From the NCBI RefSeq assembly GCF_004343775.1, contig NZ_PTXL01000014.1:124001-188000 (forward strand): a stretch of 64,000 bases of DNA. Direction: 5' to 3'. A program made the position numbers and the translations under genes. The DNA is from Burkholderia sp. SRS-46 (lineage in GTDB: Bacteria; Pseudomonadota; Gammaproteobacteria; Burkholderiales; Burkholderiaceae). Below the pieces are notes generated by a model that saw only the letters and a list, made by a program, of their open reading frames with translations, was not told where the DNA came from and made no database searches. Below, one piece after another: positions 25,224 to 33,267 of this stretch (positions within the stretch are counted from its first letter, which is position 1; the number at the start of each line of letters is the position of its first letter).

Positions 25224-25242
25224 ACATTCGAACGTCGTCCAA
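25214..25242 (-). promoter_or_regulatory. nrdA promoter
   Basis: On the minus strand TTGGAC (25237-25242), 17 bp, then TATACT (25214-25219). The -10 is inside NrdR box 2. The predicted transcript start is near 25206. Confidence 0.65.
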
Positions 25243-25340
25243 CTGGATAATTTGCGCCAAAGGCCTTGACATCGCTCGCGCGCAGGCGCGGCAAGGCATT
25301 GGTCGGAGAAAAATATTTTGCGGGTCAAAAAACCCCGCGA

Positions 25341-25931
25341 TCAGTGCTGCCGGTAAGGAAAGTATTCGGCCGGAAAGCCGGCATCGCTCGCGAAGCGTTG
25401 CCAATCGAAGTGCGGACCGGGATCGGTCTTGCGTCCCGGCGCGACGTCGGCATGACCGGCGAACGCCTCGACCGGATAGCGGCCGGCGAGCGCGCGCGCG
25501 AGCGCGGCGAGCGTCGCATATTGCGCAGCCTCGAACGGCACGTCGTCTGCCCCCTCGAGCTCGATGCCGATCGAGAAGTCGTTGCAGCGTGGCCGGCCGA
25601 AGAAATCGGACGTGCCCGCATGCCACGCCCGTTCGTCGCACGACACGAACTGCACGAGCGCGCCGTCGCGGCGGACCAGGAAGTGCGCGGACACGCGCAC
25701 GCCGCGCAGGTTGGCCTGGTAATAAGGATGCGCATCGCAGTCGAGGCGATTCAGGAACAGCGCCTCGATCGCGTCGCCGCCGAACTCGCCGGGCGGCAGG
25801 CTGATGTTGTGGACGACGACGAGCGTCGGCACCGCGCCCGCGGGCCGCGCCTCGAAGTTCGGCGACGGCGCATGGCGCGCTTCGCGCACCCAGCCGCGCG
25901 CGTCGATCGAAAGAGGCGCCTCGCCGCTCAT
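25341..25931 (-). CDS. ampD: 1,6-anhydro-N-acetylmuramyl-L-alanine amidase
   Basis: 196 residues from ATG 25931, which overlaps the stop of the upstream PP0621-type gene as ATGA. Zinc amidase of the amidase_2 fold: ligands His41 (VVVHNISLPPG), His160 and Asp170 (GHADVAPGRKTDPG). No signal peptide, so cytosolic, as for true AmpD. It cleaves peptides from anhydro-muropeptides in cell-wall recycling, which feeds Mpl (8.3-9.7 kb). In AmpR systems loss of AmpD raises beta-lactamase expression; whether that applies here cannot be seen. The longer open frame to 26192 is not supported by a ribosome site. Confidence 0.94.
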   Translation of the reverse strand: MSGEAPLSIDARGWVREARHAPSPNFEARPAGAVPTLVVVHNISLPPGEFGGDAIEALFLNRLDCDAHPYYQANLRGVRVSAHFLVRRDGALVQFVSCDERAWHAGTSDFFGRPRCNDFSIGIELEGADDVPFEAAQYATLAALARALAGRYPVEAFAGHADVAPGRKTDPGPHFDWQRFASDAGFPAEYFPYRQH

Positions 25932-26236
25932 CGCGCGTCGCGGTCGCTCGCGCGTGCGGCGTGACGCTGCGCGTGCTCGGCGCTGCAGAAGGTTTCGCCG
26001 CCCGCGACGATCGCGTCGCCCTTCGGCGCATGCACGCCGCATTCGGCGCAGCGCACCATCGGCTCGGGGAGCGACTGCGCGGCGCCGGCGCGCGTGGCGC
26101 CCGCGCCGCCGCCATAGCCCGGCGCGGCGCCGCCCTGCCCCGCGTCGCGCCCGGCGCGCGCCTGTGCCTGGCGCAGCTTGCGCGCGACCCACGAGGTCGC
26201 GAAGAACAGCAGGATGAGGAGAAGAATCTGTCGCAT
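25928..26236 (-). CDS. Small membrane-anchored PP0621-family protein with a Cys4-like motif
   Basis: 102 residues: an N-terminal membrane helix (MRQILLLILLFFATSWVA, 1-18), a Gly/Ala linker and a C-terminal motif with CAEC (about 63-66), then FCSAEHAQRH (Cys84), a probable metal-binding arrangement. This is the PP0621-type small protein, function unknown. It sits between the CcsA-type gene (14 bases upstream) and ampD (4-base overlap), so the three form one operon. The pairing with ampD may point to the envelope, but that is inference. Confidence 0.8.
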   Translation of the reverse strand: MRQILLLILLFFATSWVARKLRQAQARAGRDAGQGGAAPGYGGGAGATRAGAAQSLPEPMVRCAECGVHAPKGDAIVAGGETFCSAEHAQRHAARASDRDAR

Positions 26237-26250
26237 CGAAAATCAGTCGA

Positions 26251-27147
26251 TCAAATCACGGAGCGGTGCAGCAGCACCTCGAATACGAACCGGCTGCCGA
26301 CATACGCGAGCAGCAGCGTGCCGAACGACGCGAGCACCCAGCGTGCGGCGCCGCGACCGCGCCAGCCCGACGTGCGGCGCGCGACCAGCAGCGCGCCGAA
26401 CATCAGCCACGACACGATCGCGAACACGGTCTTGTGGTCGAGCCGCAACGCGCGCGCGTCGACCTGCTCGCTGAACAGGATCCCGGAGCCGAGCGTCAGC
26501 GTCAGCAGCACGAAGCCCGCGCCGATCAAACGGAACAGCAGCTTCTCGAGCGTGAGCAGCGGCGGCAGCGTCTCGAGCCAGCTCGCGATCCAGCCCGTCG
26601 AGCCGTCGCGCCCGCCGCTCCTCAGCGACTGCAGGCGGCGCTCGACCATCAGCATCAGGACAGCGTGCAGCGCCGCGATCGCGAACAGGCCGTACGCGAT
26701 GTTCGCGATCAGGAAGTGCAGCTTGAACAGCGGCGCTGCGGCATAGGGCAGCACCCGCACGCCGCCGAACACGAGCGGCAGCAGCGACGCGCCGCACGCG
26801 AGCGGCAGCACGAGCAGGCGCAGGCTGTCGAGCGGGAAGAAGAAGCTCTCGATCCAGTAGATGCCGGCGCCGAGCCAGAACATCGCGGACAGCGCGAACG
26901 CGAAGCCGAACACCATCGCGTCGTGCGGGAAGATCGTCATGTGGAGCAGCACGCCGTGCACGACCAGCGCGGCGAACAGCAGCCCGCGGCCCGCTCCGCT
27001 CATGCCGGAGGCGGCGGACGCCGGGACCGGTACGGCCGGCACGCTCGCGACGAGCGGCGATGCGGCGCCCTGGCGGTGCGCGCGCCAGCCTGCGACGGCG
27101 AGGCCGCCATACAGGAATGCGGTGAGGGCATACAGTACAATATCCAT
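26251..27147 (-). CDS. CcsA/YpjD-type cytochrome c assembly membrane protein
   Basis: 298 residues with about eight hydrophobic segments, for example 1-20, 55-80, 85-105, 112-130, 139-165 and 208-240, and a loop HKTVFAIVSWL near the end. This matches the CcsA/YpjD/HemX group of cytochrome c assembly proteins in the inner membrane that handle heme. It diverges from ffh (88 bases between the starts) and leads the operon with the PP0621-type gene and ampD. No strong ribosome site is visible before the ATG. Whether it serves cytochrome c maturation in this species is inferred from the family. Confidence 0.82.
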   Translation of the reverse strand: MDIVLYALTAFLYGGLAVAGWRAHRQGAASPLVASVPAVPVPASAASGMSGAGRGLLFAALVVHGVLLHMTIFPHDAMVFGFAFALSAMFWLGAGIYWIESFFFPLDSLRLLVLPLACGASLLPLVFGGVRVLPYAAAPLFKLHFLIANIAYGLFAIAALHAVLMLMVERRLQSLRSGGRDGSTGWIASWLETLPPLLTLEKLLFRLIGAGFVLLTLTLGSGILFSEQVDARALRLDHKTVFAIVSWLMFGALLVARRTSGWRGRGAARWVLASFGTLLLAYVGSRFVFEVLLHRSVI

Positions 27148-27235
27148 GTTCGAAGTTTACACTAGGCCCCCTTCCCGCGACGGCTCGCTTGTTCAGTCCC
27201 GCCGCGCCTTCGGGCCCCACTGTCCATCGCTCCCC

Positions 27236-28603
27236 ATGCTCGACAATCTCACTCAACGGATGGCGCGCGTCGTCAAGACGCTGCGCGGCGAGGCCCGGCT
27301 TACCGAGGCGAACACCCAGGAGATGCTCCGCGAGGTGCGCCTGGCGCTCCTCGAGGCCGACGTCGCGCTGCCCGTCGTTCGCGAATTCATCTCCAAGGTC
27401 AAGGAAAAGGCGCTCGGCGAAGAAGTGATCAGCAGCCTGTCGCCGGGCCAGGCGCTCGTCGGCGTGGTCCAGAAGGAACTCACCGCCGTGATCGGCGGCG
27501 ACTACGAAGGCAAGGCCGCCGAGCTGAACCTCGCCGTCACGCCGCCCGCGGTGATCCTGATGGCCGGCCTGCAGGGCGCGGGCAAGACGACCACCGTCGG
27601 CAAGCTCGCGAAGCTCCTGCGCGAGAAGTACAAGAAGAAAGTGCTGACCGTGTCGTGCGACGTGTACCGCCCCGCCGCGATCATGCAGCTGAAAACGGTG
27701 AGCGAACAGGTCGGCGCCGATTTCTTCCCGTCGACGCCGGACCAGAAACCGGTCGACATCGCGCTCGCCGCGGTCGACTGGGCGAAGCGCCACTACCACG
27801 ACGTGCTGATCGTCGACACGGCCGGCCGTCTCGGCATCGACGAAGCGATGATGCAGGAAATCGCCGCGCTGCACGGCACGCTGAAGCCGGCCGAGACGCT
27901 GTTCGTCGTCGACGCGATGCTCGGCCAGGACGCCGTCAACACCGCGAAGGCGTTCAACGACGCGCTGCCGCTCACCGGCGTCGTGCTGACCAAGCTCGAC
28001 GGCGATTCGCGCGGCGGCGCCGCGCTGTCGGTGCGCCACATCACCGGCAAGCCGATCAAGTTCGTCGGCGTCGCCGAGAAGCTCGACGGCCTCGAGATCT
28101 TCCACCCGGACCGGATGGCAAACCGGATCCTCGGCATGGGCGACATCCTCGCACTCGTCGAGGAAGCGCAGCGCGGTGTCGACGTGCAGGCCGCGCAGAA
28201 GCTCGCCGACAAGGTCAAGAAAGGCGGCGACTTCGACCTGAACGATTTCCGCGCGCAGATCTCGCAGATGAAGAACATGGGCGGCCTGTCGTCGCTGATG
28301 GACAAGCTGCCGGCGCAGTTCCAGCAGGCGGCCGCCGGCGCCGACATGGGCCAGGCCGAAAAGCAGATCCGCCGGATGGAAGGGATCATCAGCTCGATGA
28401 CGCCCGCCGAGCGCGCGAAACCCGAGATCATCAAGGCGACGCGCAAGCGTCGCATTGCCGCCGGCGCGGGCGTGCCGGTGCAGGAAGTCAACCGGATGCT
28501 GAACCAGTACGACCAGATGCGTACGATGATGAAGAAGCTGAAGGGCGGCAACATGCAGAAGATGATGCGCGGCCTGAAGGGCATGATGCCCGGCCTGCGC
28601 TGA
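27236..28603 (+). CDS. ffh: Signal recognition particle protein (SRP54 homologue)
   Basis: 455 residues from ATG 27236 (MLDNLTQRMARVVKTL), the standard Ffh start; sequence further upstream lies in the divergent gene. N domain (about 1-85), G domain with P-loop GLQGAGKTTTVGKLA (about 106-120), DTAGR (about 190) and TKLDG (about 246), then the Met-rich M domain (about 295-455) ending MMRGLKGMMPG. It binds signal sequences of nascent membrane proteins and delivers them to FtsY with 4.5S RNA. It lacks a clear ribosome site. A phosphoribosyltransferase gene follows 94 bases later. Confidence 0.97.
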   Translation: MLDNLTQRMARVVKTLRGEARLTEANTQEMLREVRLALLEADVALPVVREFISKVKEKALGEEVISSLSPGQALVGVVQKELTAVIGGDYEGKAAELNLAVTPPAVILMAGLQGAGKTTTVGKLAKLLREKYKKKVLTVSCDVYRPAAIMQLKTVSEQVGADFFPSTPDQKPVDIALAAVDWAKRHYHDVLIVDTAGRLGIDEAMMQEIAALHGTLKPAETLFVVDAMLGQDAVNTAKAFNDALPLTGVVLTKLDGDSRGGAALSVRHITGKPIKFVGVAEKLDGLEIFHPDRMANRILGMGDILALVEEAQRGVDVQAAQKLADKVKKGGDFDLNDFRAQISQMKNMGGLSSLMDKLPAQFQQAAAGADMGQAEKQIRRMEGIISSMTPAERAKPEIIKATRKRRIAAGAGVPVQEVNRMLNQYDQMRTMMKKLKGGNMQKMMRGLKGMMPGLR

Positions 28604-28697
28604 TTCCGCCCATCGGCCGGCGCGCGGGTTTTTGCTGTAGCGCGTGCCGCCCGATCTGCTTCATTCTTATTTGTATACCGACTGCCCGCCAGAACAC

Positions 28698-29249
28698 ATG
28701 AACCGCGAAGAAGCCCTCCACATTTTCGACCACTCCGAAGAGATCGTCTCGGCCGACGCCGTCAACGCGTCGATCTCCCGGATGGCCGACGCGATCCGCG
28801 CCGAGATCGGCGACGCGTTCCCGCTCGTCCTCTCGGTGATGGGCGGCGCGGCGGTGTTTACCGGGATGCTGCTGCCGCATCTCGATTTCCCGCTCGAATT
28901 CGACTACATCCACCTGACCCGCTACCGCAACACGACGCAGGGCAGCCCGGAGATGCACTGGCGCGTCGCGCCGCGCGAATCGGTGAAGGATCGCATCGTG
29001 CTCGTGCTCGACGACATCCTCGACGAAGGCGAGACGATGGCCGCGATCCGCGACCGCATCCTCGAGATGGGCGCGAAGCGCTTCATGTCGGCGGTGCTGT
29101 GCGAGAAGACGCTCGCGAAGGCCAAGCCGCTGCACCCGGACTTCTGCGGCTTTGCGGTGCCCGACCGCTACGTGTTCGGCTGCGGGATGGACGCGAAGGG
29201 CTACTGGCGCAACCTGCCGACGATCCGCGCGCTGACCGCGAACGTCTGA
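28698..29249 (+). CDS. hpt: Hypoxanthine-guanine phosphoribosyltransferase family protein
   Basis: 183 residues from ATG 28698 (MNREEALHIFDHSEEIV); the upstream in-frame ATG lies in the spacer. Type I phosphoribosyltransferase fold with the PRPP loop IVLVLDDILDEGETM (about 97-111). It joins a purine base to PRPP in the salvage pathway. N-terminal length and the motif VMGGAAVFTGMLL fit HGPRT; xanthine or other purine preference is not certain from sequence. It ends 18 bases before a strong bidirectional terminator. Confidence 0.85.
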   Translation: MNREEALHIFDHSEEIVSADAVNASISRMADAIRAEIGDAFPLVLSVMGGAAVFTGMLLPHLDFPLEFDYIHLTRYRNTTQGSPEMHWRVAPRESVKDRIVLVLDDILDEGETMAAIRDRILEMGAKRFMSAVLCEKTLAKAKPLHPDFCGFAVPDRYVFGCGMDAKGYWRNLPTIRALTANV

Positions 29250-29267
29250 CGCCCGCGCGATCCGCAT

Positions 29268-29308
29268 AAAAAAAGCGGCGCTCCGGATTTCCCGGAGCGC
29301 CGCTTTTT
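29268..29308. terminator. Bidirectional intrinsic terminator between hpt and marC-like gene
   Basis: A perfect 12-bp stem (29275-29286 with 29292-29303) around ATTTC, with seven As on the left and five Ts on the right, serving both convergent genes. Confidence 0.92.
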
Positions 29309-29326
29309 CGTTGGCGTGCCGCCGCG

Positions 29327-29929
29327 CTACAGCTGGTGCACGAACGCGCGGATCCCGCCCAGCATCATCTCGACCGAAATCGCGACGAGCACGAGGCCCA
29401 TCAGCCGCTCGAACGCCGCCACCGTCCGCTCGCCGAGCCACTGCTGGATACGCTCGGCCAGCACCAGCGTCACCGCGCAGACGATCATCGTGACCGTCAG
29501 CGCACCCGCCCATTCGAGCATCTTGCCGGGCGCCTGCGAGGTCAGCAGCATCACCGTCGCGAGCGCCGACGGCCCGGCCAGCGCCGGAATCGCGAGCGGC
29601 ACGATGAACGGCTCGCCGCCCGCGCGCGGATCGTTGCCGAGCGCGCCGTCCGGGTGCGGGAAGATCATCCGCAGCGCGATCAGGAACAGCACGATGCCGC
29701 CGCCGAGCCGCAGCGACAGGTCGGTGAGGTTCATCATCCGCAGGAAGCGGTCGCCCACGACCATGAAAAACAGCAGGATCACGAACGCGATCCCGATCTC
29801 GCGCAGGATCAGCTTCACGCGCCGCTCGCGCGGCACATCCCGCATCGCCGAGATGAACAGCGGGATGTTGCCGAGCGGATCCGTGATCAGCACGAGAAGC
29901 ACGGTGGCCGACAGGAAGGTGTATTCCAC
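29327..29929 (-). CDS. MarC-family integral membrane protein
   Basis: 200 residues with six hydrophobic segments (about 4-24, 41-60, 70-90, 108-128, 139-159 and 178-197). The conserved LLVLITDPLGNIPLF and PLAIPALAGPSALATVMLL segments identify the MarC (UPF0056) family. Inner-membrane protein of unknown transport role; the older link to multiple antibiotic resistance in E. coli has not held up. It follows proS after 21 bases and may be cotranscribed with it. Confidence 0.88.
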   Translation of the reverse strand: MEYTFLSATVLLVLITDPLGNIPLFISAMRDVPRERRVKLILREIGIAFVILLFFMVVGDRFLRMMNLTDLSLRLGGGIVLFLIALRMIFPHPDGALGNDPRAGGEPFIVPLAIPALAGPSALATVMLLTSQAPGKMLEWAGALTVTMIVCAVTLVLAERIQQWLGERTVAAFERLMGLVLVAISVEMMLGGIRAFVHQL

Positions 29930-29950
29930 CGTGTCCCCCGGTCGTCAGGC

Positions 29951-31687
29951 TTAGCGGGCCAGCGCGGCGCGGACCTTCTCCGCGACCGTCGCCGCGGCCG
30001 TGTCGGCCGGCAGCAGCGTCGCTTCGGTGTCGCGGCGGCCCTGGTACTCGATCTTGCCTTCCTTCAGGCCGCGCTCGCCGATCACGAGGCGATGCGGCAC
30101 GCCGATCAGCTCCCAGTCGGCGAACATCACGCCCGGGCGCTCGCCGCGATCGTCGAGGATCACGTCGATGCCGGCCGCGGCCAGCTCCGCGTACAGCTTG
30201 TCGGCCGTTTCGCGCACCAAGTCGCTGCGGTCGTAGCCCATCGGGCACAGCACGACTTCGAACGGCGCGATCGACTCCGGCCAGATGATGCCCTTGTCGT
30301 CGAAGTTCTGTTCGATCGCAGCGCCGAGAATGCGTGTGACGCCGACGCCGTAGCAGCCCATCAGCATCGGCTGCGGCTTGCCCGACTCGTCGATGAACGT
30401 CGCGCCCATCGCTTCCGAGTACTTGGTGCCGAGCTGGAACACGTGGCCGACCTCGATGCCGCGGCAGATGTCGATCACGCCCTTGCCGTCCGGCGACGGG
30501 TCGCCCTTCTGCACGTTGCGGAGGTCGGCGACGTCCGGCTCCGGCAGGTCGCGGCCCCAGTTCACGCCCGCGATGTGATAGTCGACCTCGTTCGCGCCGA
30601 CGACGAAGTCGTTCATGTTCGCAACCGTGCGATCGGCGATCACCTTCACCGGCTTCTTCGTGCCGATCGGGCCGAGGTAGCCCGGCGGCGTGCCGAACCA
30701 CTCGACGATTTCCTGCTCGGTCGCGAAGCGGTGGTTCTTCAGGCCCGGCAGCTTCGACACCTTGATCTCGTTCAGGTCGTGGTCGCCGCGCAGCATCAGC
30801 AGCCAGACCGTCGGCTCGGCGCCTTCGTTGTCGGTCGCGAGCACGATCGACTTGATCGTGCGCTGAAGCGGAATCCCCATCAGCTCGGCGACGGCCTCGC
30901 ACTTCGCCTTGCCCGGCGTCGCGACCTTCGCCATCGGCTCGGCGGCCGCCGCGCGCTCGGCAATCAGCGGCAGTGCTTCCGCTGCCTCGATGTTCGCCGC
31001 GAACTCGGAAGTCGGGCAGTAGGCGATCGCGTCCTCGCCGGTGTCGGCGATCACGTGGAACTCGTGCGAGAAGTTACCGCCGATCGAGCCGCTGTCGGCC
31101 GCGACCGGACGGAACTCGAGGCCGAGGCGCGTGAAGATGCGCACGTAGGCGTCATACATCTTGCGATACGACTCGTTCAGGCCTTCGGCGTCCTTGTCGA
31201 ACGAGTACGCGTCCTTCATGATGAATTCGCGGCCGCGCATCACGCCGAAACGCGGACGGATCTCGTCGCGGAACTTCGTCTGGATCTGGTAGAAGTTCAC
31301 CGGCATCTGCCGGTAGCTCCGGATCTGGTTGCGCGCGATGTCGGTGATCACTTCCTCGTGCGTCGGCCCGATCACGAAGTCGTTGTCCTTGCGATCCTTG
31401 AAGCGCAGCAGCTCGGGGCCGTACTGCTCCCAGCGGCCCGATTCCTGCCACAGCTCGGCCGGCTGCACCGCCGGCATCAGCAGCTCGATCGCGCCCGCCC
31501 GGTTCATTTCCTCGCGCACGATCGCCTCGACCTTGCGAATCGAACGCAGGCCGACGGGCAGGTAGTTATAGATGCCGCCGGCGACGCGACGGATCATGCC
31601 GGCGCGCACCATCAGCTTGTGGCTGACGATCTCTGCGTCGGCGGGTGCCTCTTTCAGGGTGCCGATAAAGAAACGGGAAGCTTTCAT
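29951..31687 (-). CDS. proS: Prolyl-tRNA synthetase
   Basis: 578 residues, the bacterial-type length with an editing (INS) domain inserted between class II motifs 2 and 3. Motif 1 region is IRKVEAIVREEMNRAGAIELLMP, motif 2 is in the FRDEIRPRFGVMRGREFIMKD segment (about 136-158), the INS domain spans about 220-400, motif 3 is GCYGVGVTRILGA (about 443-455) and the anticodon domain follows. The ATG at 31687 is preceded by GGAAC. A hairpin followed by five Ts lies 12-38 bases upstream of the start codon, listed separately. marC-like is downstream. Confidence 0.97.
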   Translation of the reverse strand: MKASRFFIGTLKEAPADAEIVSHKLMVRAGMIRRVAGGIYNYLPVGLRSIRKVEAIVREEMNRAGAIELLMPAVQPAELWQESGRWEQYGPELLRFKDRKDNDFVIGPTHEEVITDIARNQIRSYRQMPVNFYQIQTKFRDEIRPRFGVMRGREFIMKDAYSFDKDAEGLNESYRKMYDAYVRIFTRLGLEFRPVAADSGSIGGNFSHEFHVIADTGEDAIAYCPTSEFAANIEAAEALPLIAERAAAAEPMAKVATPGKAKCEAVAELMGIPLQRTIKSIVLATDNEGAEPTVWLLMLRGDHDLNEIKVSKLPGLKNHRFATEQEIVEWFGTPPGYLGPIGTKKPVKVIADRTVANMNDFVVGANEVDYHIAGVNWGRDLPEPDVADLRNVQKGDPSPDGKGVIDICRGIEVGHVFQLGTKYSEAMGATFIDESGKPQPMLMGCYGVGVTRILGAAIEQNFDDKGIIWPESIAPFEVVLCPMGYDRSDLVRETADKLYAELAAAGIDVILDDRGERPGVMFADWELIGVPHRLVIGERGLKEGKIEYQGRRDTEATLLPADTAAATVAEKVRAALAR

Positions 31688-31699
31688 GCGGACGGTTCC

Positions 31700-31725
31700 A
31701 AAAACGGCGCCCCATGCGGGGCGCC
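31700..31725 (-). promoter_or_regulatory. Terminator-like hairpin in the proS leader (attenuator candidate)
   Basis: On the minus strand an 8-bp perfect stem (31706-31713 with 31718-31725) around a 4-base loop is followed by G and then TTTTT (31700-31704), 12 bases before the proS ATG. There is no other minus-strand gene between the divergent rppH and proS that it could terminate. It therefore sits in the proS leader and could attenuate transcription or mask the ribosome site. Confidence 0.55.
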
Positions 31726-31787
31726 CGAAAAAGATTCAATGAGAAAAAGCTGCGCGCGGCGAACGGCGGTGGCGCAGATGACCTACA

Positions 31788-31808
31788 GACAATTCAGGGA
31801 CAATTCAG
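31788..31808. repeat. Tandem 10-bp direct repeat between proS and rppH
   Basis: GACAATTCAG occurs at 31788-31797 and 31799-31808, one helical turn (11 bp) apart, inside the divergent promoter region. A site for a dimeric DNA-binding protein is possible; no factor is recognised. Confidence 0.55.
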
Positions 31809-31864
31809 CCGGCACACCCTGCGCGGATTCGCTCCGTTACGGTGCGCGGCGCCCGTTATCTGTT

Positions 31865-31870
31865 TATAAT
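31865..31870 (+). promoter_or_regulatory. -10 element for rppH
   Basis: TATAAT, 33 bases before the rppH ATG. No good -35 is found 16-18 bp upstream, so activation or an extended element may be needed. Confidence 0.4.
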
Positions 31871-31903
31871 CAAAGCAATTTTAAAGGATTCGAAGGTGGT
31901 TGT

Positions 31904-32551
31904 ATGCTGGATCGTGAAGGCTTTCGCCCGAACGTCGGCATCATCCTCTTGAACGCGCGCAACGAGGTGTTTTGGGGCAAGCGGCTCCGCGAGCATTCCT
32001 GGCAGTTTCCTCAAGGTGGGATCAAGTATGGCGAGACCCCCATGCAGGCGATGTACCGGGAGCTGCACGAGGAAACCGGCCTGCACCCGGAACACGTCAA
32101 GATAATCGGCCGCACTCGCGACTGGTTGCGTTACGAGGTGCCTGACAAGTTCATCAAGCGTGAAGTACGCGGTCATTACCGCGGCCAGAAACAGATCTGG
32201 TTCCTGCTGCGGATGGTAGGACGCGATTGCGACATTTGCTTGCGCGCGACCGACCACCCGGAGTTCGATGCGTGGCGCTGGAACGAGTATTGGGTGCCGC
32301 TCGATGCGGTGATCGAGTTCAAGCGGGATGTCTATCAGTTGGCGCTGACGGAATTGTCGCGCTTCCTGCGCCGCCCGGCGCAGCGGGCCGACAAACCGCG
32401 GGGTCTGCGTATGTCGCGCTATCCGCGCGTCGTGGATGCGCAGCCCCGGCAGACGTTGACGGTTGTCGACACATCGGTAGTCTGTTCCGAGGTCGAAGTG
32501 GAAGCGAATACGCTCGACGAGACGCCTCCACGCCTGATCCTCGGCGAGTGA
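31904..32551 (+). CDS. rppH: RNA 5'-pyrophosphohydrolase (Nudix)
   Basis: 215 residues from ATG 31904 with AAGGTGG eight bases upstream; a much longer frame open on this strand crosses antisense proS and is not coding. The Nudix box runs 38-60 (GGIKYGETPMQAMYRELHEE then TGL), and WQFPQGGI and YRGQKQIWFLL are RppH hallmarks. It removes pyrophosphate from mRNA 5' ends and starts decay. The C-terminal 50 residues (about 165-215) are extra compared with the E. coli protein and look unstructured. An intrinsic terminator lies 20 bases past the stop. Confidence 0.95.
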   Translation: MLDREGFRPNVGIILLNARNEVFWGKRLREHSWQFPQGGIKYGETPMQAMYRELHEETGLHPEHVKIIGRTRDWLRYEVPDKFIKREVRGHYRGQKQIWFLLRMVGRDCDICLRATDHPEFDAWRWNEYWVPLDAVIEFKRDVYQLALTELSRFLRRPAQRADKPRGLRMSRYPRVVDAQPRQTLTVVDTSVVCSEVEVEANTLDETPPRLILGE

Positions 32552-32570
32552 CAAGTCGGACTGCATGACC

Positions 32571-32601
32571 GGGCGCGACCTTGGTGTCGCGCCCTTTTTT
32601 T
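32571..32601 (+). terminator. Intrinsic terminator after rppH
   Basis: GGGCGCGAC pairs with GTCGCGCCC around CTTGGT-type loop and is followed by seven Ts. Its T-tract ends two bases before the ribosome site of the CNP1-like gene, so that gene either has its own short promoter or depends on read-through. Confidence 0.9.
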
Positions 32602-32615
32602 ACGAGGAATGCATA

Positions 32616-33173
32616 TTGAAAGCGATTGCTCTCGCGCTCGCGTCGATCGCCGCGGCGGCCGCACTGACCGGTTGTGCGAATTCGAACACCCCGTCCAACA
32701 AGGACGACAGCGCGTTCGTGTATCTGCTGGACCGCCAGCCGGAATGGAAGGAAAACACCGTCGACACGCTCCCTGCGCTGCCGCAGACGGGTGACCTGCT
32801 GTCGTTCAACGTGTCGCAGAACACGCCGCTCAAGTTCTCCGTCGACGCGAAGTCGCTCACGGTCGGCACCGACGGCATCGTGCGCTACACGGTCGTCGTC
32901 ACGAGCCCGGCCGGTGCACGCAACGTCAATTACGAAGGCATCCGCTGCGACACGTACGAATGGCGCCAGTACGCGGGCCTCAACGCGGACCACGACGGCT
33001 GGGATCGGACGGTCGCGAATGACTGGCGCCGCATCGAGAACGGCGAGCTGAACGCGTACCACGCGGCGCTCTACCAGGACTATTTCTGCGCGAACAAGAT
33101 GCCGATCGGCACGACGCAGTCGATCCTCGAGAACATCAAGTACCACCGCACCGCGCTGAACCAGTTGCGCTGA
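32616..33173 (+). CDS. CNP1-like lipoprotein
   Basis: 185 residues read from TTG 32616, chosen because GAGGA lies seven bases upstream and the protein then begins with a lipoprotein signal (MKAIALALASIAAAAALTGC, lipobox Cys20). The mature part has a conserved region DTYEWRQYAG and CxxxMPIGT typical of the CNP1-like family, which occurs in beta-proteobacteria; function unknown. Two Cys (in GIRCDTYEW and YFCANKMP) may form a disulfide. It likely faces the periplasm. It ends before a bidirectional terminator shared with proB. Confidence 0.82.
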   Translation: MKAIALALASIAAAAALTGCANSNTPSNKDDSAFVYLLDRQPEWKENTVDTLPALPQTGDLLSFNVSQNTPLKFSVDAKSLTVGTDGIVRYTVVVTSPAGARNVNYEGIRCDTYEWRQYAGLNADHDGWDRTVANDWRRIENGELNAYHAALYQDYFCANKMPIGTTQSILENIKYHRTALNQLR

Positions 33174-33212
33174 TCGCGCCGGCCCGCCGACGGCGAGACG
33201 TCGTCGAATGCG

Positions 33213-33239
33213 AAAAAGCCCGCTTTCCGCGGGCTTTTT
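33213..33239. terminator. Bidirectional intrinsic terminator between the CNP1-like gene and proB
   Basis: AAAAAGCCCGC and GCGGGCTTTTT flank TTTCC, giving a 6-bp G+C stem with an A/T extension on each side. Confidence 0.88.
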
Positions 33240-33267
33240 CATGTCGGCCGTCAGCGAACCAGGCAGG

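Larger units (their letters stand above)
24891..25340. other. Upstream region of nrdA (450 bp): promoter plus a predicted leader of about 315 nt
   Basis: Promoter and NrdR-like boxes are listed separately. Between the predicted start (about 25206) and nrdA the leader is G+C-rich and can form a stem GCGACGC/GCGTCGC (25081-25087 with 25106-25112). No known riboswitch core is recognisable; the class II nrd cobalamin switch does not apply. An open frame beginning GTG at 25176 (80 codons, minus) has no ribosome site or family motif. Just past ampD, GCGGG/CCCGC (25319-25339) forms a weak hairpin. Confidence 0.5.

Noticed and set aside
29336..31903. Very long plus-strand open frame antisense to the marC-like gene and proS that runs in frame into rppH
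   Set aside because: Only the last part (from 31904) encodes a family protein; the rest has the composition of antisense high-GC sequence, and a terminator lies upstream.
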